In this document: positions 1 through 5,023 of the stretch, one piece after another
Numbering within the stretch: position 1 is the first letter of the stretch
How the letters are laid out: the number at the start of each line of letters is the position of its first letter
Assembly (NCBI GenBank): GCA_937914895.1
Contig: CALGIL010000278.1
Span: forward strand, 1 to 8,516
Origin: an uncultured Angelakisella sp.
GTDB taxonomy: Bacteria > Bacillota > Clostridia > Oscillospirales > Ruminococcaceae
Direction: 5' to 3'
Length of the DNA stretch: 8,516 nt
Notes under the pieces: generated by a model
What the model was told of the DNA's origin: nothing
Seen by the model: only the letters and a program-made list of their open reading frames with translations
Database searches by the model: none
Made by a program: the position numbers and the translations under genes

Positions 1-21
1 AGACGTGTGCTCTTCCGATCT
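1..21. other. Illumina TruSeq adapter remnant
   Basis: The first 21 bases match the 3' part of the standard Illumina TruSeq read-2 adapter, including the diagnostic GCTCTTCCGATCT ending at base 21. This is not genomic DNA. Genomic sequence begins at about base 22, and the few bases beside the adapter may be low quality. It explains why the leftmost gene is cut off here. Confidence 0.97.
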
Positions 22-25
22 GCGC

Positions 26-262
26 TCATCGTCTCCCAGCCCTCACAACCAGCACCACGGCGGCCAGAATGAGCCATTCCGCCAGGGAAAAAGGGAGACG
101 GGCGGTCGCCCCCATCAGCAGCGCAGACCAGCGAGGGTAGAATCCAAGGCTGTAAAGGCGTTCCACTTGACTGGGGTGGCTGCGGGCCCACAGCACCAGC
201 ACCAGGCTGACGGGCAGCAGGGCGCAAAGGCTTCCCAACAAGACTTGCTCGCGTTTTTTCAT
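26..262 (-). CDS. DUF3810 family membrane protein, N-terminal fragment
   Basis: This is the start of a membrane protein that I assign to the DUF3810 family. From the ATG at 262 it reads 78 residues: MKKREQ, a hydrophobic segment at about residues 7-24, a charged loop with the YSLGFYPRWS pattern, then PFSLAEW leading into a second hydrophobic segment at about residues 62-73. Short N-terminal membrane hairpins of this kind followed by a large soluble domain are typical of the family, whose members are roughly 350 residues. No function is firmly established. An SD (AAGGGGG, 268-274) sits 5 nt before this ATG and overlaps the TAA stop of the upstream smr gene, which suggests translational coupling and argues against the ATG at 286. 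A TGA at 26-28 closes the frame only 4 bases from the adapter. I take this as a frameshift or end error rather than a true 78-residue protein, but a real short or broken gene is not excluded. Confidence 0.7.
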   Translation of the reverse strand: MKKREQVLLGSLCALLPVSLVLVLWARSHPSQVERLYSLGFYPRWSALLMGATARLPFSLAEWLILAAVVLVVRAGRR

Positions 263-267
263 GCCGG

Positions 268-274
268 CCCCCTT
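268..274 (-). promoter_or_regulatory. Ribosome binding site of the DUF3810 gene, overlapping the smr stop
   Basis: AAGGGGG on the minus strand lies 5 nt before the ATG at 262 and shares bases with the TAA stop codon (273-275) of the preceding smr gene. It decides the start of the DUF3810 gene and implies coupled translation. Confidence 0.65.
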
Positions 275-608
275 ACAGCACCACAATGGTAATCCCCTGG
301 TTGGTGCGGGTGTAATCCCGATCCCTGGCCAGCTCCGGACACAGGTCGATGCCCTGCCTTGCCTCCTCGTAAAAGGGGGAAAAGCGCTCTCCCGGTATGT
401 AGGTCCGAATCTCCCCCCGGCGCTGGCGCTGGCGCAGCTCCCGGTGCACCGCCGCGCGGATGGCGCCCCCCTGGCCGCTGGACCCGTAGCCGTGGATCAG
501 CTTGACGGCCCCGGCGCCGCCGGCCTTGGCCGAGCGCAGCGCCTGGCCCAACCGGGTCATGGCCATGGAGACGGTGGGCATCCCCTGCTCCAGATTGACG
601 GTCACCAT
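273..608 (-). CDS. Stand-alone Smr-domain protein
   Basis: This 111-residue protein consists of little more than one Smr (small MutS-related) domain. The family signature is VKLIHGYGSSGQGG (residues 35-48), matching the IHGxGxG loop of Smr domains, followed by a helix (AIRAAVHREL) and a C-terminal strand ending ITIVVL. Smr domains of MutS2 and related proteins bind or nick branched nucleic acids. The upstream LDLHG motif of many Smr proteins is replaced here by VNLEQGMPTV, so the histidine is missing and nuclease activity is doubtful. This form looks like a clostridial single-domain subgroup. The ATG at 608 is supported by an SD (GGGGGAG, 614-620) 5 nt upstream. The gene sits 13 nt after the thioesterase stop and 10 nt before the DUF3810 start, so the three are very likely one transcript. 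The cellular role is unknown. Confidence 0.85.
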   Translation of the reverse strand: MVTVNLEQGMPTVSMAMTRLGQALRSAKAGGAGAVKLIHGYGSSGQGGAIRAAVHRELRQRQRRGEIRTYIPGERFSPFYEEARQGIDLCPELARDRDYTRTNQGITIVVL

Positions 609-621
609 GGCGTCTCCCCCA

Positions 622-1008
622 TCATTTCGGCTGTTTTTCGCCGGCCCTGTCCAAAAATTGCCGGGCGTTTACAATAACGCGCTGGTGGATGCCCTCGCCA
701 ATGACGCCGGCCTCGTCCTCCGCCCGCACCTGAAAATACAAAATGCGCCCCTCGGCCTTGGTCAGCTTGGCATAGGCCGTCACCTGCATCCCCAGGGGGG
801 TGGCAGAGCTGTGGGAGACATCCATGCGGGTGCCCACCGTGGTCTGCCCGGGCTCCAGGGCGTCGGCGACACAGGCCGCGGCCGCCTCCTCCATCAGTGC
901 GGCCATGGCGGGGGTGCCGTATACCGGCAGGTCCCCGCTGCCCAGGGCCTGGGCGGTCTTGTCCTGGCTTACCAGGGTGGTTCTGCTTTTGCTGCGTCCG
1001 ATTTCCAT
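622..1008 (-). CDS. FlK-type hotdog-fold acyl-CoA thioesterase
   Basis: This 128-residue hotdog-fold protein resembles the fluoroacetyl-CoA thioesterase (FlK) family, cytosolic enzymes that hydrolyse acyl-CoA thioesters. Aligned from memory without gaps to Streptomyces FlK, it keeps the catalytic Thr (T32 in YGTPAM), Glu (E40 in LMEE), Gly (G59) and His (H66 in VSHSSATP), plus the Arg corresponding to FlK R120 (R110 in HQR). The spacing Thr-8-Glu-26-His is exact. The FlK phenylalanine lid residues are not conserved (Gly and Asp at those positions), so fluoroacetate specificity is unlikely and the natural substrate is unknown. I chose the ATG at 1008 because an SD (GAGGAAG) lies 6 nt before it; an in-frame GTG at 1023 would swallow this SD. 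It is the first gene of a three-gene operon with smr and the DUF3810 gene. Confidence 0.85.
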   Translation of the reverse strand: MEIGRSKSRTTLVSQDKTAQALGSGDLPVYGTPAMAALMEEAAAACVADALEPGQTTVGTRMDVSHSSATPLGMQVTAYAKLTKAEGRILYFQVRAEDEAGVIGEGIHQRVIVNARQFLDRAGEKQPK

Positions 1009-1014
1009 ATTCCG

Positions 1015-1021
1015 CTTCCTC
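1015..1021 (-). promoter_or_regulatory. Ribosome binding site of the thioesterase gene
   Basis: GAGGAAG on the minus strand, 6 nt before the ATG at 1008. It places the start at 1008 rather than at the in-frame GTG at 1023. Confidence 0.7.
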
Positions 1022-1035
1022 ACATATGATGCAAT

Positions 1036-1065
1036 AGAGGCCGAGGGTCAGCCCCGTCGGCCTTT
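1036..1065 (-). other. Hairpin in the clpC-thioesterase spacer
   Basis: AGGCCGA (1038-1044) pairs perfectly with TCGGCCT (1057-1063). An inner GGG/CCC pair closes a TCAG tetraloop, with a two-base CG bulge, and a G-T and an A-T pair extend the stem outward. In the minus direction it comes after clpC but is followed by CTATTGC, not a U-tract, so it is a poor intrinsic terminator. It could be a weak or partial terminator, or a 5'-UTR structure in the thioesterase operon transcript. Confidence 0.5.
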
Positions 1066-1068
1066 ATC

Positions 1069-1077
1069 AGTATACCA
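1069..1077 (-). promoter_or_regulatory. Extended -10 promoter candidate for the thioesterase-smr-DUF3810 operon
   Basis: On the minus strand TGG followed directly by TATACT matches an extended -10 element (TGn-TATAAT, 5 of 6). It begins 5 bases after the clpC stop codon (1083-1085). The -35 region at about 1091-1097 inside the clpC 3' end is only weakly consensus-like (TTTATT), which extended -10 promoters tolerate. Transcription would start near 1062, just inside the hairpin, about 54 nt before the thioesterase ATG. This is motif matching only. Confidence 0.45.
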
Positions 1078-1082
1078 AAGAT

Positions 1083-3389
1083 TCAGGAAAAAATAAAGGG
1101 GGCCCCCGCGCGTAGGACGACGCCGTCCCCCTGGGTGTCGCAAAGGATTTTGTCCCCCTTGCGGATGGCGCCCTCCAAAATCTGGTCCGCCAGCAGATCC
1201 TCCAGCAGGCTGTGGGCCGCCTTGCGCAGGGGGCGGGCGCCATAGGGCTGGTCGTAGCCGGCCCGGGCCACCAGCTCCACCATGGCGGGGGTAAAGCTGA
1301 TCTCGATGCCCTGCTGCTCCATCCGCGTGCGGATTTCACCAAGGAGCAGGGTGGCAATCTTCCGGACCTCCTCCCGGCTCAGCTTGCGGAAGATGATGAT
1401 GTCGTCCAGCCGGTTGAGGAACTCCGGCGCAAAGGACCTGCGAACCAGGGACATGACGTCGCCGTAATACGGGGGCTTCTGCCCCTCCTCCTCCGGCTGT
1501 GCGGAGGAGGGCCCCGCAAAGCCCAGGCTCTTTTTTTCGGTGATATATTGGGCCCCCAGGTTGGAGGTCATAATGATGACGGTATTTTTAAAGTTGGCCT
1601 TGCGCCCCTGGGAATCGGTGAGCTCGCCGTCCTCCAGCACCTGGAGCATGAGATGGCAGACGTCGGGGTGGGCCTTTTCAATTTCATCCAGCACCACCAC
1701 GCTATATGGGCGCTTGCGGATCCGCTCGGTCAGCTGGCCCCCCTCCTCGTAGCCCATGTAGCCGGGGGGCGCCCCGATGAGCTTGGAGACGCTGTGCTTT
1801 TCCATATACTCGGACATGTCCAGCTTGATGATGCTGTCCCTGTCGCCAAACAGGGCCTCGCCCAGCGCCCGGCACAGGTGGGTCTTGCCCACCCCCGTGG
1901 GCCCCAAAAAGAGAAAGCTGGCAATGGGCCGGCGGGGGTCCGACAGGCCCACGCGGCTGCGGCGGATGGCCTTGGCCACCTGGCGCACCGCCTCCTCCTG
2001 CCCCACCAGGGTCTTGTGAAGCTCTTTTTCCAGGTTGAGGTAGCGCAGGCTGGTCTGGGTGGAAATACGGGACAGGTCGATGCCGGTGGTGGCGGACAGC
2101 ACCTCGGCCACCTCCTCCTCGCCGATCTCGGGGCGCACCTCATCCCCGCAGAGCATCCGGGACCGGGCGGCCGCCTCGTCGATGAGGTCGATGGCCTTGT
2201 CCGGAAGAAACCGGTCGGTAAGGTACCGCCTGGACAGGGCCACCGCGGCGCGGATGGCCCCGGTGGTAATGGTCACCCGGTGGTGGTCCTCATACTTTTC
2301 CCGAAGGCCCATCATAATTTCGATGGCGTCCTCCTCCCCCGGCTCCTCCACCAGCACCTTTTGGAACCTGCGCTCCAGGGCGCCGTCCCGCTCGATGGTC
2401 TTGCGGTATTCCGCAATGGTGGTGGCACCGATGACCTGAAGCTCGCCCCGGGCCAGCTGGGGCTTGAGGATGTTGGCGGCGTCCACCGCCCCCTCGGCCG
2501 CCCCAATGCCCATGATGGTGTGAATTTCGTCAATGAACAAAATGGTGCTGCCGACGGCCATCACCTCGTCCATGGTGCTGCGGATGCGCTCCTCAAAATC
2601 ACCCCGGTACTTGGTGCCCGCCACCATGGTGGTCAGGTCCAGCGACACGACCCTGTACCCCTTCAGGGCGCCCGGCACCTCGCCGGACACAATGCGCTGG
2701 GCCAGCCCCTCCACAATGGCGGTCTTGCCCACGCCCGTCTCCCCAATAAGGCAGGGGTTATTTTTCGTGCGCCGGGTCAAAATCTGGATGACCCGGTCCG
2801 TTTCGGTATCGCGGCCGATAACCGGGTCCAGCCGCCCCTGGCGGGCCATTTCGGTCAGGTCCCTGCCATAGCGGTCCACGCTGCCGGTTTTGGGGGCGGG
2901 CCTTGCGGCGGGACGGGCCGCGCCCCGCCGCAGGGCGTCGGCACCTATCTCGGTGGTCATGGACTCCGTGAGGGTCTTGATGGTGGAGGGGCAGTCCAGG
3001 CCGTTTTCCACCAGCAGCCGCAGGGCATAGCAGTCCCGCTCCCGCAGCATGGCCAGCAGGATATGCTCGGTGTCGGCCTGGGGCTGCAGGGCGGCCTTGG
3101 CCTCGGTGGAGGCCGTCTCCAAAATCCGCTTGCACCGGGGTGTAAAGTCCCCGGGGGCCAGGCTGGACAGCATCCCCTGGCCCACCAGGCGCACCACCCC
3201 GCGGCTGATCTGCTCGTAGGTAATCCGCTTTTGGGTCAGAATGGTCCCGGCCACCCCGCCCCCCTCCCGGAGGAGCCCCAGCAGCAGGTGCTCGCTGCCC
3301 ACATAGGTATGGCCCAGCTGCTCGGCCGACAAAATGGCATAGTTGATGGCATTGTTGGCCCGTGCCGTAAATCCGCTGAATTTATACAT
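1083..3389 (-). CDS. clpC: ClpC-type AAA+ unfoldase of the Clp protease, lacking the M/UVR domain
   Basis: This 768-residue protein is an ATP-driven unfoldase that feeds substrates to the ClpP peptidase in the cytosol. Order of parts: N domain with two Clp_N repeats (about 1-145); an Ala/Arg/Pro-rich linker; D1 with Walker A GETGVGKT (216-223), pore loop KYRG (260-263), Walker B ILFIDE (283-288) and arginine fingers in LERRF; then D2 with Walker A GPTGVGKT (496-503), pore loop GYMG, Walker B VVVLDE (564-569), sensor-2 GARPL (717-721) and the C-terminal small domain. The LGF tripeptide (622-624) matches the ClpP-docking loop, so it should work with ClpP, unlike ClpB. Oddly, only about 13 residues lie between the D1 helix DLIDEAAARSRM and EEVAEVL. 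Typical ClpC carries about 50 more residues there, the coiled-coil M domain with the UVR motif that binds MecA-type adaptors. The architecture is thus ClpA-like. The start at 3389 has a GAGGG SD, unusually close (3 nt). Confidence 0.93.
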   Translation of the reverse strand: MYKFSGFTARANNAINYAILSAEQLGHTYVGSEHLLLGLLREGGGVAGTILTQKRITYEQISRGVVRLVGQGMLSSLAPGDFTPRCKRILETASTEAKAALQPQADTEHILLAMLRERDCYALRLLVENGLDCPSTIKTLTESMTTEIGADALRRGAARPAARPAPKTGSVDRYGRDLTEMARQGRLDPVIGRDTETDRVIQILTRRTKNNPCLIGETGVGKTAIVEGLAQRIVSGEVPGALKGYRVVSLDLTTMVAGTKYRGDFEERIRSTMDEVMAVGSTILFIDEIHTIMGIGAAEGAVDAANILKPQLARGELQVIGATTIAEYRKTIERDGALERRFQKVLVEEPGEEDAIEIMMGLREKYEDHHRVTITTGAIRAAVALSRRYLTDRFLPDKAIDLIDEAAARSRMLCGDEVRPEIGEEEVAEVLSATTGIDLSRISTQTSLRYLNLEKELHKTLVGQEEAVRQVAKAIRRSRVGLSDPRRPIASFLFLGPTGVGKTHLCRALGEALFGDRDSIIKLDMSEYMEKHSVSKLIGAPPGYMGYEEGGQLTERIRKRPYSVVVLDEIEKAHPDVCHLMLQVLEDGELTDSQGRKANFKNTVIIMTSNLGAQYITEKKSLGFAGPSSAQPEEEGQKPPYYGDVMSLVRRSFAPEFLNRLDDIIIFRKLSREEVRKIATLLLGEIRTRMEQQGIEISFTPAMVELVARAGYDQPYGARPLRKAAHSLLEDLLADQILEGAIRKGDKILCDTQGDGVVLRAGAPFIFS

Positions 3390-3492
3390 AATCCCTCACA
3401 GTGCCTCTCTTAATACCCGCATTCACAGCGCGGCATTCCGCCGGCGGCGCCTTTTCCGCCACGAATACGAGCCTTTACCGTACTCGCTTTTT

Positions 3493-3498
3493 AATATA
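3493..3498 (-). promoter_or_regulatory. Possible -10 element for clpC
   Basis: TATATT on the minus strand lies about 104 bp before the clpC ATG in an otherwise GC-rich stretch. No recognisable -35 hexamer is found 16-19 bp upstream. That region is instead occupied by the palindrome at 3509-3524, so the call is weak. Confidence 0.25.
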
Positions 3499-3508
3499 GA
3501 CCGTTCGG

Positions 3509-3524
3509 CGCCGCTTATGCGGCG
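3509..3524. repeat. Short perfect inverted repeat in the divergent spacer
   Basis: CGCCGC-TTAT-GCGGCG, a 6-bp perfect stem with a 4-nt loop, lies upstream of the possible clpC -10 and about 117 bp before the plus-strand small gene. It could be an operator or a minor RNA hairpin. It does not match CtsR or CIRCE sequences. Confidence 0.35.
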
Positions 3525-3598
3525 GCTTCTGTGGTCTTAACGCCGAATTTTGTCGAATTCCGTCCATATTTTCCTTCGAACCAATTATCTGCCAGGTA

Positions 3599-3605
3599 CA
3601 TAGTA
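3599..3605 (+). promoter_or_regulatory. CATAGTA, -10-like motif before the Cys-rich gene
   Basis: CATAGTA fits the CATnnTA -10 pattern known for forespore sigma factors (SigF/SigG type) and sits 42 bp before the ATG of the small Cys-rich gene. I cannot find a convincing matching -35, and the overlapping TAGTAT is a mediocre SigA -10. It is noted only as a lead to possible sporulation control. Confidence 0.2.
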
Positions 3606-3622
3606 TGGGGTGAACCCAATTT

Positions 3623-3630
3623 AAGGAGGT
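3623..3630 (+). promoter_or_regulatory. Perfect Shine-Dalgarno of the Cys-rich small gene
   Basis: AAGGAGGT is fully complementary to the 16S rRNA anti-SD core and lies 10 nt before the ATG at 3641. It is the strongest ribosome site in the window. With the terminator downstream it shows that this short frame is a real, probably well-expressed gene. Confidence 0.85.
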
Positions 3631-3640
3631 CATTTGAATT

Positions 3641-3847
3641 ATGTGTAACTGCGGAAACTCCTGTGGAACTTGCGGAAACAATGGCTTTTTCGGTGTGGAC
3701 AGCCAGACCATTATCATCCTCATTGCCCTGTGGTTCTTCTTCTGCCAGGGCGGCAACCTCTGCGGCAACTGCGGCAACAACAACTGCGGCGGCTGCGGCA
3801 ACAACTGCGGCAACTGCGGATTCGGCGGCTGCGGCGACTGCTGCTAA
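3641..3847 (+). CDS. Cys/Gly/Asn-rich small protein with a hydrophobic segment
   Basis: This 68-residue protein holds 14 Cys, 17 Gly and 12 Asn. Layout: a Cys-rich head (C2, C4, C8, C11), a hydrophobic stretch at about residues 23-34 (TIIILIALWFFF), then a tail of four CxxC pairs (C41/44, C49/52, C56/59, C64/67, plus C68) repeating every 7-8 residues. With C8/C11 there are five CxxC motifs. I recognise the general look of small high-cysteine proteins annotated in Oscillospiraceae (sometimes called chorion-class high-cysteine proteins), but no function is known to me. Possible roles, all inferred: a membrane-attached metal-binding peptide, a disulfide-crosslinked spore or envelope layer protein, or a redox sink. 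The hydrophobic stretch is short for a full membrane span and there is no signal-peptidase site. The gene is monocistronic: perfect SD upstream, 15-bp-stem terminator downstream, divergent from clpC and convergent with pfkA. Confidence 0.85.
   Translation: MCNCGNSCGTCGNNGFFGVDSQTIIILIALWFFFCQGGNLCGNCGNNNCGGCGNNCGNCGFGGCGDCC
3761..3844 (+). repeat. Degenerate tandem repeat encoding the CxxC tail
   Basis: Within the small gene, TGCGGC and AACTGCGG units recur at about 21-24 bp spacing and encode successive CGNC, CGGC, CGNC and CGDC steps. Repeats of this kind can expand or contract by slippage, so tail length may vary between strains. Confidence 0.6.
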
Positions 3848-3884
3848 CCTCTCCTTTTACAATCATACGCAGGGCGCCCCACGC

Positions 3885-3934
3885 AAAGACCCCCTGTCCG
3901 CTGGGACAGGGGGTCTTTCGTCTCTTCGTTTTTT
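3885..3934 (+). terminator. Strong intrinsic terminator between the Cys-rich gene and pfkA
   Basis: AAAGACCCCCTGTCC (3885-3899) and GGACAGGGGGTCTTT (3904-3918) form a perfect 15-bp stem with a GCTG loop. It starts 37 bp after the small gene's stop. The plus-strand 3' side is pyrimidine-rich, with a six-T run at 3929-3934. On the minus strand only the stem-encoded TTT follows, so it ends the plus-strand transcript best but may also serve convergent pfkA, whose stop is at 3945. Confidence 0.9.
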
Positions 3935-3944
3935 GCGGCCGGGT

Positions 3945-4919
3945 TTAAATGGAAATGTCGTAGGCCGCCCGGTACATATATTCGTCAATGTCCTTTTTCA
4001 TTTTCAGCGCGTCGTTAATGTCATAATCCACCAGCTTGCCGTTTTGGATGCCCACCACGCGATTGCCGATGTCCCGTTCCAGAAGATCCACGGCATAGTG
4101 GCCCATCAGGCTGGCGTATACGCGCTCCATGGCGGTGGGGGTGCCGCCCCGCTGCACATGGCCCAGCACGGTCAGGCGGGCCTCGATGCCGGTTTTTTCC
4201 TGGATGGCCTGGGTCAGCGCCTTAGTGTCGCCCACGCCCTCGGCCGCCACGACGATAAAGTGCTGCTTGCCGGTCTTTAAGGTGGCCTTCATGCGGCTGA
4301 TGACATCCCGCTCCAGGTCGTAGGGCCGCTCGGGAATCAGGATGGAGATGGCGCCGCAGGCCATGCCGGCATACAGGGCGATGTAGCCCGCGTTGCGGCC
4401 CATCACCTCCACCACCGAGCAGCGGTCGTGGGACTGGGAGGTATCGCGAAGGCGGTCCACATTCTGCACCACGGTGTTGACGGCGGTATCAAAGCCGATG
4501 GAATATTCGGTGGAGGCAATGTCGTTGTCGATGGTGCCGGGGACGCCGATGCAGGGGATGCCCCCGTTGGACATATCCCGCGCACCGCGGTAGGAGCCGT
4601 CCCCCCCGATGACCACCACGCCGTCGATGCCGGTCTTTTTGCAGACCTCAATGCCCCGCCGGACACCCTCGGCGGTCTTGAATTCCTCGCAGCGGGCGGT
4701 GTACAGCGCGGTGCCCCCCCGCTGCAGAATATCGCAGACGCTGCGCAGCTGCATCTCCACAATATCGCCGCCCAGCAGCCCCGCAAAGCCGCGGCGGATG
4801 CCCAGGACCCGGTGCCCCTTGGTCAGGGCGGCGCGGACCACGGCCCGAATGGCGGCGTTCATGCCGGGGGCATCGCCTCCGCTTGTAAGGACGCCAATGG
4901 TTTTTCTCTCTTGACTCAT
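3945..4919 (-). CDS. pfkA: ATP-dependent 6-phosphofructokinase
   Basis: PfkA phosphorylates fructose 6-phosphate to fructose 1,6-bisphosphate with ATP, the committed step of glycolysis, as a cytosolic homotetramer. The 324 residues match the usual length of about 320. Visible motifs: nucleotide loop TSGGDAPGMNAAI (12-24); GGDGS (105-109) with Gly at position 108, the residue that marks ATP rather than pyrophosphate use; catalytic PGTIDND (127-133) with the base D131; SHDR with substrate-binding R166; MGR (173-175); and GHVQRGG (253-259). All key residues are intact. The start at 4919 is set by an SD (GGAGGG) 8 nt upstream; longer in-frame starts up to 5027 would read through the dnaE-pfkA spacer. 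It lies 104 bp downstream of dnaE on the same strand, an order seen in many Firmicutes, where other genes can sit between the two. Confidence 0.97.
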   Translation of the reverse strand: MSQERKTIGVLTSGGDAPGMNAAIRAVVRAALTKGHRVLGIRRGFAGLLGGDIVEMQLRSVCDILQRGGTALYTARCEEFKTAEGVRRGIEVCKKTGIDGVVVIGGDGSYRGARDMSNGGIPCIGVPGTIDNDIASTEYSIGFDTAVNTVVQNVDRLRDTSQSHDRCSVVEVMGRNAGYIALYAGMACGAISILIPERPYDLERDVISRMKATLKTGKQHFIVVAAEGVGDTKALTQAIQEKTGIEARLTVLGHVQRGGTPTAMERVYASLMGHYAVDLLERDIGNRVVGIQNGKLVDYDINDALKMKKDIDEYMYRAAYDISI

Positions 4920-4927
4920 GACTGAAA

Positions 4928-4933
4928 CCCTCC
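4928..4933 (-). promoter_or_regulatory. Ribosome binding site of pfkA
   Basis: GGAGGG on the minus strand, 8 nt before the ATG at 4919. It decides the pfkA start against the longer in-frame alternatives. Confidence 0.75.
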
Positions 4934-4974
4934 GTCTATCCTTAAAATCATTCTTTTCCTTTATCATTCTATCT

Positions 4975-4996
4975 CCTATCCGGACATCCGTATAGG
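4975..4996. repeat. Imperfect palindrome in the dnaE-pfkA spacer
   Basis: CCTAT (4975-4979) pairs with ATAGG (4992-4996), and CGGA (4981-4984) with TCCG (4987-4990), around a central CA. One base pair (4980/4991) is mismatched. The 22-bp dyad lies 56 bp before the pfkA start. It could be an operator for pfkA control, or a weak hairpin after dnaE, since there is no U-tract for termination. A TAGAAT -10-like hexamer at 4966-4971 lies just downstream, but no -35 fits it. Confidence 0.4.
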
Positions 4997-5023
4997 GTCG
5001 GATTGACAAAAAATGCGGGCACA

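Noticed and set aside
263..286. ATG at 286 as start of the DUF3810 protein
   Set aside because: It would overlap the end of smr and read through the SD; the ATG at 262 has proper spacing and the expected MKKR start.
1009..1023. GTG start at 1023 for the thioesterase
   Set aside because: The five extra codons contain the SD that fits the ATG at 1008.
1212..3413. 733-residue open frame on the plus strand opposite clpC
   Set aside because: It is the antisense shadow of clpC, kept open by high third-position GC. The protein is low-complexity Gly/His/Leu-rich with no motif, and clpC on the other strand has every family signature.
3475..3813. 112-residue minus-strand frame rich in Pro, Gln and Leu across the Cys-rich gene
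   Set aside because: It is the shadow of the TGC/GGC/AAC-rich plus-strand gene and has no SD or family resemblance.
3741..3844. Short repeats that could suggest a CRISPR-like or satellite array
   Set aside because: The units are codon-level repeats within a coding frame, with no unique spacers and no constant repeat length.
5003..5008. Perfect TTGACA on the plus strand near the end of dnaE
   Set aside because: No -10 element lies at the right distance and there is no plus-strand gene downstream, so it is a chance match.
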